NCBI RefSeq assembly: GCF_003285015.1
Contig: NZ_QMFB01000035.1
Location: forward strand, 26,776-90,775
DNA length: 64,000 bases
Origin: Paenibacillus contaminans
GTDB taxonomy: Bacteria > Bacillota > Bacilli > Paenibacillales > NBRC-103111
Reading direction: 5' to 3'
The notes under the pieces: model-generated
The model's database searches: none
What the model saw: only the letters and a program-made list of their open reading frames with translations
What the model was told of the DNA's origin: nothing
In this document: positions 1 to 8,096 of the stretch, in pieces
How positions within the stretch are numbered: position 1 is the first letter of the stretch
Layout: each line of letters opens with the position of its first letter
Program-made: the position numbers and the translations under genes

Positions 1-919
1 TGTTCCATTGCATGACCACATTTTTGTCAGACAGCTTGGGAAACCATTTCGCGCTGTCGGTAACCGCAAATTCAGGGTCCAAAATGCCTTCGTCGTAAAG
101 CCCCTTTAACACTTTAACCGCTTCCTTGAACTCAGGCGTCGACACATTCGGGATGATCTTGCCCTGATCGATCCGGTAACCGTACGGCAAGGCTCCGTAC
201 ATTCCGAAGATGACGCCTCCGCCGTAGTAGAACATATTATCGCCGGCCACGCGGAACGACATCGGAATCGAGGATGGATCCTCCTTCTTCACCTTTCGCA
301 TAAGCTCGATCCATTCTTCTACGGAAGCCGGGTATTTGCCGCCGTTGTACTTTTGCACCAGATCATAGCGAACCATCAGCCCTTCGCCTTGAGGCCCTTT
401 GTCGTATGCCATAGGGATTCGGAAATATTTGCCGGAAACGGGATCCTTCGCGAGCTCCATCATTTGGGGAGTAATGACTTTTTGCAAGGCAGGCGAATTG
501 TCGTAATACTTCTTCAGATCGATGAACGCGCCATCGCGAGCGGCTGCCATCGCCCCGTCGGGAACCGTGGAATGTACAATATCCGGCAGTTGACCGGAAG
601 CCAGCAGCAGATTATGCTTCGTCACGTATTCGTTATAGGGCGGAACATCAAACTCAAGGTCGACGTTGGCCGAATCCTCGACGATTTTGATAACGGGATT
701 GTCGCTCAGATTAATGTTGGTAGGCATAGGCATTCCCGCTATATTGTAAAACATTTTCAGCTTGACCCGTTCTTCGTTTTGTTTCGGAGTCGCTTGACCG
801 TCCGATGGCGAGGTTGTCGCACCCGCCGCGCCGTCTTTGGAGTTGGAGCAACCGGCAAAAATAGAACCTGTCAACGCAGTAGCAACCAGCAAAGAGACCG
901 CCTTTTTTGTTTTGTTCAT
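1..919 (-). CDS. Extracellular sugar-binding lipoprotein of an ABC importer (3' end outside window)
   Basis: This gene runs off the left edge; about 306 codons are visible. The N-terminus is a lipoprotein signal peptide (MNKTKK, hydrophobic stretch, then IFAGC with the lipidated cysteine at residue 24), followed by a Ser/Gly/Asp-rich linker. The rest reads like family-1 extracellular solute-binding proteins of the LplA type, with LLLASGQLPDIV-like and FYYGGG segments. The product should sit on the outer face of the membrane and deliver an oligosaccharide to permeases encoded beyond the window. The ATG follows AAAGGAATG. An AraC-type regulator lies just upstream and a cre-like palindrome lies about 35-50 bp before the start, so carbon control is plausible. 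The substrate cannot be told from sequence. Confidence 0.88.
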   Translation of the reverse strand, partial: MNKTKKAVSLLVATALTGSIFAGCSNSKDGAAGATTSPSDGQATPKQNEERVKLKMFYNIAGMPMPTNINLSDNPVIKIVEDSANVDLEFDVPPYNEYVTKHNLLLASGQLPDIVHSTVPDGAMAAARDGAFIDLKKYYDNSPALQKVITPQMMELAKDPVSGKYFRIPMAYDKGPQGEGLMVRYDLVQKYNGGKYPASVEEWIELMRKVKKEDPSSIPMSFRVAGDNMFYYGGGVIFGMYGALPYGYRIDQGKIIPNVSTPEFKEAVKVLKGLYDEGILDPEFAVTDSAKWFPKLSDKNVVMQWN

Positions 920-952
920 CCACGTTCATTCCTTTTCATCGTTTTTTGTGTC

Positions 953-968
953 TGTAACAGCGCTTCCA
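953..968. promoter_or_regulatory. cre-like palindrome upstream of the binding-protein gene
   Basis: TGTAACAGCGCTTCCA resembles a CcpA catabolite-responsive element, with an AGCGCT core and TG/CA ends. It lies about 35 bp upstream of the solute-binding protein start. The spacing between the halves is not exactly consensus, so this is only a candidate. Confidence 0.28.
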
Positions 969-1094
969 TTCTAATTCCGCATCTCTCCCCTTTATTGTGC
1001 GATTGCTTAGATCATAGCAAGGCGGCTGCAAAATGTATTGTTCCAACCCTGCCGAAACATTGTGCAATTATTATTCTTTTGTGCGGCTGCATAA

Positions 1095-1174
1095 GGATAA
1101 ACGGCTACGCCGTCCTTTAAGGACAGGCGCGTTTACCAAGGTTTAGAGCCGCTTCCACGATTTGCTTTCCGAGA
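1095..1174. repeat. Dispersed intergenic element, copy 1
   Basis: First of three related copies in this window (others at 42681-42797 and 33713-33856). It has nested inverted repeats: TAAACG pairs with CGTTTA, and GTCCTT with AAGGAC inside it. The conserved tail is GCGTTTACC followed by an AGAGCCGCTTCCACGAT block. On the minus strand the tail reads as the peptide frame IVEAALNLGKRACP followed by a stop. It lies between the AraC terminator and the start of the binding-protein gene. Nothing in it resembles a transposase. Confidence 0.6.
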
Positions 1175-1183
1175 CTTGCACAC

Positions 1184-1219
1184 AAAAACGCCGCTGCCTT
1201 CGAAACGAAGGAGCGGCGT
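1184..1219 (-). terminator. Intrinsic terminator of the AraC gene
   Basis: ACGCCGCT-CCTTCG hairpin with a three-base loop. On the minus strand it is followed by TTTTTG, about 35 bp past the AraC stop. Confidence 0.8.
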
Positions 1220-1252
1220 CGATTTCATACCTGTCCGATTATCAAATGCTCG

Positions 1253-2164
1253 TTATGGCTGCTTGTTCTTGGTATATTGCGACGGAGAAAGACCTGTGGC
1301 TTTTCTGAATGCCCGGCTGAACGTATGGATGGAAGCGAAGTTCATAATCGTTGCGACTTCCGTAATGCTATAGTTCCCTTCCCGAAGAAGCTCAATCGCT
1401 TTTTGCCATTTTTTGGTCGTTATATAATGGTGAATCGTGTACCCGGTTTCTTTGGCAAACAAATGGGACAGATGCGTCAAACTGTAGCCGAATCGCTCGG
1501 CTACTTCTTTACTGTCGGAGATTTGCAGCAAATTTTCATCGATATACGTGATGGCCGAATAGACGATCTTTTTCGAAGCGTTATTCAATCCGTCCCTCGG
1601 ATAGGCCGCTTCCCAATTCGTAAAGAAGTTGCGATAGGTAAGCACCACAATTTGCTCCACATAACTCTGCAGCATTCGACTTGAGAACTCGGTGACATTG
1701 CTCAATTCCTTGAGGGCGTTAACAAATGGAGTATGAATGTGAAACCGGTCTCTGCAAGACGATCCTTGTCTGTTATCCATCATCATCTGCCGAATCCGCC
1801 AATAAGGATTATGGTCCTCTCTCTCATCATCAATAAAATCAAAGCCAAGATATAAAAAACGATAAGGGTCTTTGGTATCCGCTCTTCCTTGATGAATTTC
1901 ATCGGGTCTGCCAATATAGATGTCCCCCGCTTCCAAGCGGGTAGAAATCCCATCGGTCGTGAACGAGCCTTTGCCGGTAACGATGTAAGAAATCTCGAAG
2001 CAAATTTGTTTATGCGGGAGCAATTCGAAATCCGGATCACAGCTCAAATCGCCAATTTGAATTAAAGATAGAGGACCCAAACGAATAGGCTCGCGCAAAT
2101 ACGCACAATCCACCTGATACCGGCGCGAACCCGGAAGAATGATGAATCTGGGTGTATCGACCAA
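1253..2164 (-). CDS. AraC-family transcriptional regulator with N-terminal cupin-like sensor
   Basis: About 303 residues. The N-terminal half has the AraC ligand-binding pattern (ISYIVTGKGSF, then LEAGDIYIGRPDEIHQG), a cupin-like fold expected to sense a sugar. The C-terminal 100 residues hold the two helix-turn-helix units of AraC, ending in the recognisable GLSPSQYTK motif. An upstream ATG at 2266 would lengthen the protein, but only the TTG at 2162-2164 has a good ribosome-binding site (AGGAGG with 8 bp spacing), so I chose TTG. It probably controls the adjacent sugar-uptake genes, with the binding protein immediately downstream; that link is inferred from position. Confidence 0.85.
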   Translation of the reverse strand: MVDTPRFIILPGSRRYQVDCAYLREPIRLGPLSLIQIGDLSCDPDFELLPHKQICFEISYIVTGKGSFTTDGISTRLEAGDIYIGRPDEIHQGRADTKDPYRFLYLGFDFIDDEREDHNPYWRIRQMMMDNRQGSSCRDRFHIHTPFVNALKELSNVTEFSSRMLQSYVEQIVVLTYRNFFTNWEAAYPRDGLNNASKKIVYSAITYIDENLLQISDSKEVAERFGYSLTHLSHLFAKETGYTIHHYITTKKWQKAIELLREGNYSITEVATIMNFASIHTFSRAFRKATGLSPSQYTKNKQP

Positions 2165-2201
2165 CCTAGTAACCTCCTGTGATGTTATGCGCATCAGAAA
2201 T

Positions 2202-2215
2202 CGCAAGCGCTTCCA
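2202..2215. promoter_or_regulatory. cre-like site upstream of AraC gene
   Basis: CGCAAGCGCTTCCA contains the palindrome AAGCGCTT and matches most of the CcpA cre consensus. It sits about 40 bp upstream of the TTG start chosen for the AraC regulator. Candidate only. Confidence 0.35.
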
Positions 2216-2375
2216 AAATGTGCTAAACTTTCGCTTACCCACGTGACAATTGTTCAGGTTGCACATATTCGACTATTCGACAATTTTCTGTCCTTTCCTT
2301 TTTTCCGCCCCATATTTGTTGATGACTTAGAAACTTTCTTGATGAACGAATTGTCGCCCTCGACAAGGAGGCTGC

Positions 2376-2411
2376 ACAAAAAGAGCGGGTTATCTTTTCG
2401 ATAACCTGCTC
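2376..2411 (-). terminator. Intrinsic terminator downstream of the FAD-oxidoreductase gene
   Basis: Perfect-looking stem GAGCGGGTTATC / GATAACCTGCTC with a TTTTC loop, followed by TTTTTG on the minus strand. It is about 150 bp past the oxidoreductase stop. I see no gene in the remaining 2165-2562 gap. Confidence 0.8.
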
Positions 2412-2562
2412 TTGTTCTTGATTTTTGGGCCAACGCCTTAACTTAATGACATTGGCACGGCGGCTGGCTCCTTTTCAGGAGGCCCCTGGAACGGTTCATC
2501 ACCATTCCAGGGATCGGATCCCGGACAGCTGAACAGATCTAACGCCGGCTCGCCTTCATGCG

Positions 2563-4137
2563 TCAAACCGCATGAATCGAGGGCCAGTCCAGCTCTACGC
2601 CGGCTTCCGTCAATACTTTCTGGAAGTCGTGCAGCAGCGTTTCGTTATGCCGCACCTCTCGTGGGGAGCAGCCGCGCTCCAGGCAGAAGGCAGCCAGGAA
2701 GCCCGCCGCCTCCCCGATATTCCATTCGACCGGGTGCAGTCTGTAGCAGCCGTTCGTAATGTGCGTGGTGCCGATGTTTTTGCATGCCGGCAGCAGATTG
2801 TTCACCCGTACGGGCAGCAGGCTCCCAAGCGGGATATGGAAAGGCAGGCTCGAAACATCGACGTAGGTGCGCAGAGCGGTGCTCGGATGCAGGTCGATCC
2901 GGTAACAGCCGATCCCGACCGAGTCCGGGTAACGCTCCGATTTGCAGTCCGGCCGCAGCGCAGGGCTGAGATGCTGCTCGACGACCGTCAGCTCCGCGCG
3001 GATTCTGCGGGACTCGCGGATATACGGGCTCTTGGCCAGGCCGTCTTCCGTCCCGACCATGTCGCCGCGCAGCCGCAATCCTTTGTAGCCGGCCCCGCCG
3101 TCCGGACGCGGCGCCTCCGTCTGCATCCAATAAAGCAAGGACAAGCTCAGCTGCTTCGCGCTTTCCAAATGACGGGCCCGTTCCTCCGGCGATACGTCGA
3201 TAATCGGCCCGAGCCAATAATCGTTCGCAGGCCAGTTCACGATCGTCGAGTCGCTGTCGAATGTCCCCTCGACAAAATTCGACTTATCGATGACCCTTCT
3301 GTAGTTCCAGAGGGAGAACGACTTGCCGTCCGGGAAAAAGCTGTAGCGGACCGGCTCCAGCGTATGCGGCACTAGCCCGCTCCAGCTGAGCTGCATATCC
3401 GGCCAAAAATCGGCCTTGTACTGCCGCCAAAAATCGTATTCCGCCGGCTTCGCGATCGTAAAATCCTCGCCCTCGATATAATCGACGGCGAAGCACCAGG
3501 TGAACGCTTGCATATCCGTCAGGTCGGCTTCCCCTTCGAGCGCATGAGGCTCGCCGGTTTGCGCGACCGATTCGGAGCCCGTCACATACTCGACACCTGC
3601 CATCGGGAGCACATCGCTCTCATCCGTAGCATCGAGGAAATATGGCGCCGTCAGCACGATCCGCTCTCCGGTATCCGAATGCCGCACGGTAACGGAACGG
3701 ACGCTGTCTCCTTCCGTCTCCGCTTCCTCCGCCTTACAGTTGGTCAAAATAAGCAGCTTCCCGTTGTGCACGTAAGGCGCAAGCATGTCCTGCAGCACGG
3801 CGAGCGCCGCGCGCGGCTCATGGGAGATGCGGCTGACATTCGCGGTGCCCGGGTTCAGATAGAGGGTCGACCGCGCTTTGGCCGTCAAGGGAAAATTATT
3901 CCTGTAATAGCCGCGGACCCGGCTGCGAAATTCCCGGTAGCTTGCCGTGCTGCCGAATCGCTCGATCCAAGGATGCTCGTCGGGCGGCACCGCCTGGCTG
4001 GTAAGCTGACCGCCGATCCAATCGGTCTCCTCCGTCAAAATTACAGTCTTGCCCATCTTGGCGGCAGACAGCGCAGCTGCGCAGCCCCCCGTGCTTCCTC
4101 CGACAATAACGACATCCGCATGTCTATGCTTACTCAT
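2563..4137 (-). CDS. FAD-dependent oxidoreductase (FAD_oxidored family)
   Basis: 524 residues. The N-terminus is a dinucleotide-binding Rossmann motif (DVVIVGGSTGGCAAALSAAKMGK), followed by ETDWIGGQLTSQ and PDEHPWIE, blocks characteristic of the PF12831 oxidoreductases often found in carbohydrate-utilisation loci of Paenibacillus and related soil bacteria. The C-terminus has GCYRLHPVEWNIGEAAG, the usual FAD-contact end. The substrate is unknown; oxidation of a sugar or an aromatic group is possible. Start: ATG at 4137, 7 bp after AAAGGAG; the alternative ATG at 4143 is too close to it. The start overlaps the stop of the frameshifted upstream gene as ATGAGTAA, indicating translational coupling. 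A dead second copy of this family lies at 31560-32083. Confidence 0.85.
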   Translation of the reverse strand: MSKHRHADVVIVGGSTGGCAAALSAAKMGKTVILTEETDWIGGQLTSQAVPPDEHPWIERFGSTASYREFRSRVRGYYRNNFPLTAKARSTLYLNPGTANVSRISHEPRAALAVLQDMLAPYVHNGKLLILTNCKAEEAETEGDSVRSVTVRHSDTGERIVLTAPYFLDATDESDVLPMAGVEYVTGSESVAQTGEPHALEGEADLTDMQAFTWCFAVDYIEGEDFTIAKPAEYDFWRQYKADFWPDMQLSWSGLVPHTLEPVRYSFFPDGKSFSLWNYRRVIDKSNFVEGTFDSDSTIVNWPANDYWLGPIIDVSPEERARHLESAKQLSLSLLYWMQTEAPRPDGGAGYKGLRLRGDMVGTEDGLAKSPYIRESRRIRAELTVVEQHLSPALRPDCKSERYPDSVGIGCYRIDLHPSTALRTYVDVSSLPFHIPLGSLLPVRVNNLLPACKNIGTTHITNGCYRLHPVEWNIGEAAGFLAAFCLERGCSPREVRHNETLLHDFQKVLTEAGVELDWPSIHAV

Positions 4138-4515
4138 CGCCATTCTCCTTTCCGTTATGAAGCAAATCATCCGCTGCCGCCTCCTGCAAGGAAGGCGCAC
4201 GGTCGTACAACAGCAATGCGGGTACATTCGGCACATATTCCGCATCGTTGAGGTAAATCAAGCGTACGGTGCCATCCCATCGAAGGCGCCGATCATCTCC
4301 GCATACAACGTTCCGCCCGCCTTCACATAATGCCACAGCTTATCCAAAACCCCGGCGGATAATGCCGTTTCCGTCTCTATACTCCCCGAACCGATAATGA
4401 CGATCGCTTCATATCGATCAAGCTGACAATCTGCCAGCTGCGAAATTCCGAACATATCGGCTCCGTCCACAATCCTGCGCTCCATCGCGTTTGCAGCAAA
4501 TACCACATATGACAT
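4130..4515 (-). pseudogene. Frameshifted gene upstream of and coupled to the oxidoreductase
   Basis: Starts MSYVVFAANAMERR with a good GGAGG site, continues through YEAIVIIGSGSIETE and GGTLYAEMIGAFDG, then meets a stop in this frame near 4258. The other frame continues as VRLIYLNDAEYVPNVPALLLYD to a stop at 4130 that overlaps the oxidoreductase start. The two halves join into one roughly 128-residue protein if one frame change occurs near 4265-4290. It resembles the core of a class-I glutamine-amidotransferase-like fold (GGTLY segment), but I do not recognise the family. It may be a true pseudogene, a sequencing error or a programmed shift. Confidence 0.5.
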
Positions 4516-4834
4516 GATGTTTCCTCCATCATCTTTCCCCGCTCCGGCTCTGCGCGCCCAAAGCTCGAAACATGACATTTTCTCCGGATCATCGATCGCG
4601 AATATATGCACCGAGCGCAGCTCCCGGGCGATGCGGGGCGATGCGTGCATGCGGTCATCCGCCGCATGTTTCCATCGGGATTCGATGTACCTGTTGCGTC
4701 CTCATTGTATCATGCGCCTGTTTGCGGGTAATCGTCGCGATTCGCTGCATTGGTTGTCTCGATTTGTTGATGAAAGTAAAAATAAGTAATAAATACTTCT
4801 ATATGGATGTCTGTTCGGCGGGTCATTCATGCTG

Positions 4835-4925
4835 AAGTTCACGCCCGCAAGATCGTTGCAGGCCAGCACCCTATCGCTGGTGATACCGTACCTTTGCCAG
4901 CTGCGGCCTTGCGCTTTATATCCGT
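4835..4925 (-). pseudogene. Remnant: duplicated 3' piece of the HD-nucleotidase gene
   Basis: Read on the minus strand this stretch gives QGRSWQRYGITSDRVLAC, closely matching QGHSWQKYGITSDRVLAY near the C-terminus of the intact neighbour at 4973-5566. The nucleotide match is obvious (CAGCACCCTATCGCT in both). No start, no HD motif and no further homology are present, so this is a leftover of a tandem duplication. Confidence 0.7.
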
Positions 4926-4935
4926 TATGACGCGC

Positions 4936-4971
4936 AAAAAAACCGCCGGTACAGAGAGTACCGACGGTTTC
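4936..4971 (-). terminator. Intrinsic terminator of the HD-domain gene
   Basis: AAACCG-CGGTAC stem with a short AGAGA loop. A run of seven T follows on the minus strand, directly after the stop codon of the HD gene. Confidence 0.85.
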
Positions 4972-4972
4972 T

Positions 4973-5566
4973 TTATGCTTTTATATAACCCTTCGCGACG
5001 GCGTCGCCGATCAGCTCCTGCGCGAACGCCCAGAGCGCTTCGGAGCCATTGGCGATTTGCTTGTTGTAAGCCAGCACCCTATCGCTCGTGATGCCGTACT
5101 TTTGCCAGCTGTGGCCTTGCGTATGGTAGTTGTGCAGAATCGGCTGAAGCCTGTCGAGTGCGCCGGCGTATTTGGCCTCGGCCGTCCGTTTCTCCTCGAA
5201 TTCCTGCCAAAGCAGGGAGCACTCCTCCTTCTGCTCGGAAGGCAGCAAACCGAAAATCCGCTCGGCTGCTGCATTTTCCCGCTCCGCCTTGTCGTCATGC
5301 CCCTTCGTATCATAAGCGAACGTATCGCCCGCATCGATTTCCACGATGTCATGGATGAGCAGCATTTTCAGCACCCGGAGAATGTCCAGATCGCTTTCGT
5401 TCGCATGCTCGATCAGAATAATCGCCATCATCGCCAAATGCCAAGTATGCTCCGCATCGTTCTCCAAACGCGAGCTGTCCATAATAAGCGACTTGCGCAA
5501 AATCGTTTTGAGCTTGTCTATTTCCACGATAAAAGAAATTTGTTTCAGCAAACGCTCGTTAGTCAT
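4973..5566 (-). CDS. HD-domain hydrolase, YfbR-like 5'-deoxynucleotidase family
   Basis: 197 residues. It has the metal-binding HD signature: ENDAEHTWHLAMMA with His40, then LLIHDIVEIDAGD carrying the His-Asp pair near residues 72-73, and YAGALDRLQPILHN toward the C-terminus. This order (R...EH...HD...D) is typical of the YfbR/YGK1 group, which dephosphorylates deoxynucleoside 5'-monophosphates. Start: ATG at 5566 preceded by GGAGG with 8 bp spacing; an upstream ATG at 5587 has no site. It is monocistronic, with its own terminator. A degenerate copy of its 3' end lies directly downstream at 4835-4925. Confidence 0.85.
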   Translation of the reverse strand: MTNERLLKQISFIVEIDKLKTILRKSLIMDSSRLENDAEHTWHLAMMAIILIEHANESDLDILRVLKMLLIHDIVEIDAGDTFAYDTKGHDDKAERENAAAERIFGLLPSEQKEECSLLWQEFEEKRTAEAKYAGALDRLQPILHNYHTQGHSWQKYGITSDRVLAYNKQIANGSEALWAFAQELIGDAVAKGYIKA

Positions 5567-5730
5567 CACAAGTTCCTCCATACGCATGTTAATCGTTCAC
5601 AACATATCCGCGACCTGAATCGGATTTTGTTCCGTTCGACTTCCCCTCCCATCTTATACCAACTAAGTTTTTTTAGCATCCTTTACTTCGGCTCCTGTCC
5701 CTTATCAGATTCAGACAATAAGAAAATAAA

Positions 5731-5860
5731 TCTATGCGAAATATCATACAGAATTCTTCACTTTTCGCTTATTTCGCTACTTCTATTCGAAAAATCATAT
5801 ACATTTCATCCTTTTGCATTAATTTCAATGATTCTATGCGAAAAATCATACGCAAGTATG
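5731..5860. repeat. 51-bp-period tandem repeat, locus A
   Basis: Three degenerate units begin at 5731, 5782 and 5833, exactly 51 bp apart, each starting TCTATGCGAAA (or TCTATTCGAAA) followed by ATCATA. The first unit has GCGAAA and TTTCGC as opposed half-sites. The tract lies in the 5567-6030 gap between the HD gene and the ABC-exporter terminator, where I see no gene. Related units occur at 17995-18200 and 45663-45795. Confidence 0.75.
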
Positions 5861-6030
5861 CCGTGGGACGAGGCGAACTATATGAGCGGATGATACAGCT
5901 CGTATGAATAACTGATTTTTCGTTTTGCGTTATTGTCATTTTCCCGACAATCCCTCCAAAAGTGCGCGGCGTATTCCGAGTACTTTTTTGAGGCCCCTCG
6001 TGTCCGCACGAACCCGCTCTCCTCTACATT

Positions 6031-6066
6031 AAAAAAACCTTGAAGGCATTAAGCCGATCAAGGTTT
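6031..6066 (-). terminator. Intrinsic terminator of the ABC exporter
   Basis: AACCTTGA / TCAAGGTT stem followed on the minus strand by TTTTTTT, about 25 bp past the exporter stop. Confidence 0.85.
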
Positions 6067-6090
6067 CATCATACGTCATTCAATAATCAA

Positions 6091-7806
6091 TTACGTGCCG
6101 AACTGCGCCTGGTGCAGCCTGCTGTATACGCCGCCGGCGGCGACAAGCTCCTGATGCTGCCCCTGCTCGGTAATGCCCTGCTCCGTAACGACTACGATGC
6201 GGTCGGCGTTTTTGATCGTGGCCAGCCGGTGGGCGATCACCAGCGTAGTCCGCCCTTCCGAAAGCTCGGCGAGCGATTGTTGAATGATCGCCTCCGTCTC
6301 CGTATCAAGCGCGGATGTCGCTTCGTCCAGGATGAGGATCGGCGGGTTTTTGAGAAACATTCTGGCGATCGAAAGCCGCTGCTTCTGGCCGCCCGACAGC
6401 TTCACGCCGCGCTCTCCGATGACGGTATCCAACCCTTCCGGCTGGGACCGGATGAATTCGTCGAGCCGCGCGCGCCGGGCCGCTTCCCAAATCTCCTCTT
6501 CCGCCGCGTCCAGCTTGCCGTACAAAATATTCTCGCGAATCGTCCCCGAGAACAGGAACACATCCTGCTGTACGATGCCGATTTGCTTGCGCAGCGAGCT
6601 CAGCTTGACTTTGCGGATGTCGACGCCGTCGATCGTAATAGCCCCCGAAGCGACCTCGTAAAATCGCGGCAGCAGGCTGCACAGCGTCGTTTTTCCTGCG
6701 CCGGAAGGACCGACGAAGGCAACCGTTTCGCCCTTGTAAATGGTCATGTCGATGTTATGAAGCACGCGCGAGTCGCTGTCATAGCCGAAGGAAACCTGCT
6801 CAAAACGGATTTCCCGCTGCAGCTCCCCGATTTCCTTCGCATCCGGGGCGTCGGCGACGTCCGGCTCGCTGTCGAGCAGCTCGACATAACGCTTGAAGCC
6901 GGCAAAGCCTTGCGGATAACTTTCGATAATCGCGTTGATTTTATCGATCGGACGGAAAAATACGTTGGTCAACAGCAGAAAGCCGATAAATCCGCCGTAA
7001 GACAGCTCACCGCGAATGACAAACCATGTCCCGCACACCATAACGAACAGCGTAACGAAACGCATCATCATATAGCTGATAGAGCTGTTTTTGGCGATCA
7101 GGTTGTAAGAAAGCAGCTTCGTCATGCGAAACCGGTTGTTGTTGACGGCAAATTGTTTTTTCTCGTATTCCTCGTTCGAAAACGCCTGAACGACGCGGAT
7201 GCCGCCGACGTTATCCTCCACCCGCGCATTGAAATCGCCGATGTCGTTGTATAGTTGATGCACCGCTTTCGTCATTTTGCCGTTGAAGTAAACGACGAGC
7301 CAAATAATCGCCGGAACGACGATGAAAGTCAGAATCGCCAGCTTCCAATTGATCATCAGCATAAGCGTAAACGAGCCGGCAAGCGTCATCACCGCGATGA
7401 ACAGATCCTCCGGACCGTGATGAGCCATTTCGCCGATCTGCATCATATCGTTCGTCAGCCTGGACATCAGGTGACCGGTTTTCGTGTTGTCGAAAAAACG
7501 AAACGACAGCTTCTGGAGATGATCGAACAGCTTCTTCCGCATGTCCGTCTCGATATTGATGCCGAGCATATGCCCCCAATAATTGACGATATACAGCAAA
7601 AAAGTATTAAAAATATACAGCGCCAGCAAACCGACGGACGCCCATACGATTAAGCCCCACTCCCCGCCCGGAAGCAGATCGTCGATGAAGCGGTTAACGA
7701 CCAGCGGAAAACCGAGCTCCAGCAGACCGGCAAGCACCGCGCAGCCGAAATCCAGCATGAACAGCTTCTTATATGGCTGGTAATAAGCAAAAAAACGGCG
7801 AATCAT
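6091..7806 (-). CDS. ABC exporter half-transporter, fused permease-ATPase (MsbA/MDR type)
   Basis: 571 residues. The first ~310 residues carry six membrane segments of the type-1 exporter fold, with the intracellular-loop blocks MSRLTNDMMQIGE and IGDFNARVEDNVGGIRVVQAFSNEE. The C-terminal nucleotide-binding domain has Walker A GPSGAGKTT, Q-loop VQQDVFLFSGTIRENI, signature LSGGQKQRLSIAR, Walker B ILILDEATSALD and the H-loop histidine in VIAHRLAT, so it should be a working ATPase. It would act as a homodimer or pair with another half-transporter; no partner lies next to it. A near-consensus Fur box about 270 bp upstream suggests iron-responsive expression. The substrate is unknown. Confidence 0.92.
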   Translation of the reverse strand: MIRRFFAYYQPYKKLFMLDFGCAVLAGLLELGFPLVVNRFIDDLLPGGEWGLIVWASVGLLALYIFNTFLLYIVNYWGHMLGINIETDMRKKLFDHLQKLSFRFFDNTKTGHLMSRLTNDMMQIGEMAHHGPEDLFIAVMTLAGSFTLMLMINWKLAILTFIVVPAIIWLVVYFNGKMTKAVHQLYNDIGDFNARVEDNVGGIRVVQAFSNEEYEKKQFAVNNNRFRMTKLLSYNLIAKNSSISYMMMRFVTLFVMVCGTWFVIRGELSYGGFIGFLLLTNVFFRPIDKINAIIESYPQGFAGFKRYVELLDSEPDVADAPDAKEIGELQREIRFEQVSFGYDSDSRVLHNIDMTIYKGETVAFVGPSGAGKTTLCSLLPRFYEVASGAITIDGVDIRKVKLSSLRKQIGIVQQDVFLFSGTIRENILYGKLDAAEEEIWEAARRARLDEFIRSQPEGLDTVIGERGVKLSGGQKQRLSIARMFLKNPPILILDEATSALDTETEAIIQQSLAELSEGRTTLVIAHRLATIKNADRIVVVTEQGITEQGQHQELVAAGGVYSRLHQAQFGT

Positions 7807-8077
7807 CTTGCGTTTTCAACTCCTTTTGCACCACAAATAAATTCAGAGGCGGCATTTGCCTATTAAAGTATAGGCCTCTTTACTTGCTTGTGGCAATGGA
7901 CAAAAGCAAATGTTCGCATATACAAATGTATAACCCGACATAAAGCATCGCTTCCTACGCTTCATCATCCGCCGCCGGCAAAGCTACTTTTTCCCAGCAG
8001 CAAGCCAACCTGCCAACTCTTCCGTCTGCGATAATGCAGCGATAGGGTCGAAATACCAGGAACTTCCTTGTATTATA

Positions 8078-8096
8078 ATTGATAATAATTCTCAAT
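8078..8096. promoter_or_regulatory. Fur box
   Basis: ATTGATAATAATTCTCAAT differs at one position from the Bacillus-type Fur box ATTGATAATNATTATCAAT. On the minus strand a TATAAT hexamer (8072-8077 on the plus strand) follows it directly, so it could repress a promoter reading toward the ABC exporter at 7806, leaving a leader of about 260 nt that contains a GCCTAT/ATAGGC hairpin near 7857-7876. In the plus direction it is followed by GGGGAGG but no convincing gene. Confidence 0.7.

Noticed and set aside
353..1120. 255-residue plus-strand frame across the first gene
   Set aside because: Antisense shadow of the binding-protein gene extended into non-coding DNA; His/Arg-rich composition and no ribosome-binding site.
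2440..2562. Minus-strand reading frame GEPALDLFSCPGSDPWNG after the oxidoreductase stop
   Set aside because: No start codon in context, out of frame with the oxidoreductase, and no family recognised; possibly a small gene relic.
7975..8075. Small protein ending WYFDPIAALSQTEELAGWLA on the minus strand below the Fur box
   Set aside because: No ATG, GTG or TTG start in frame before a stop; noted only as a decayed fragment.
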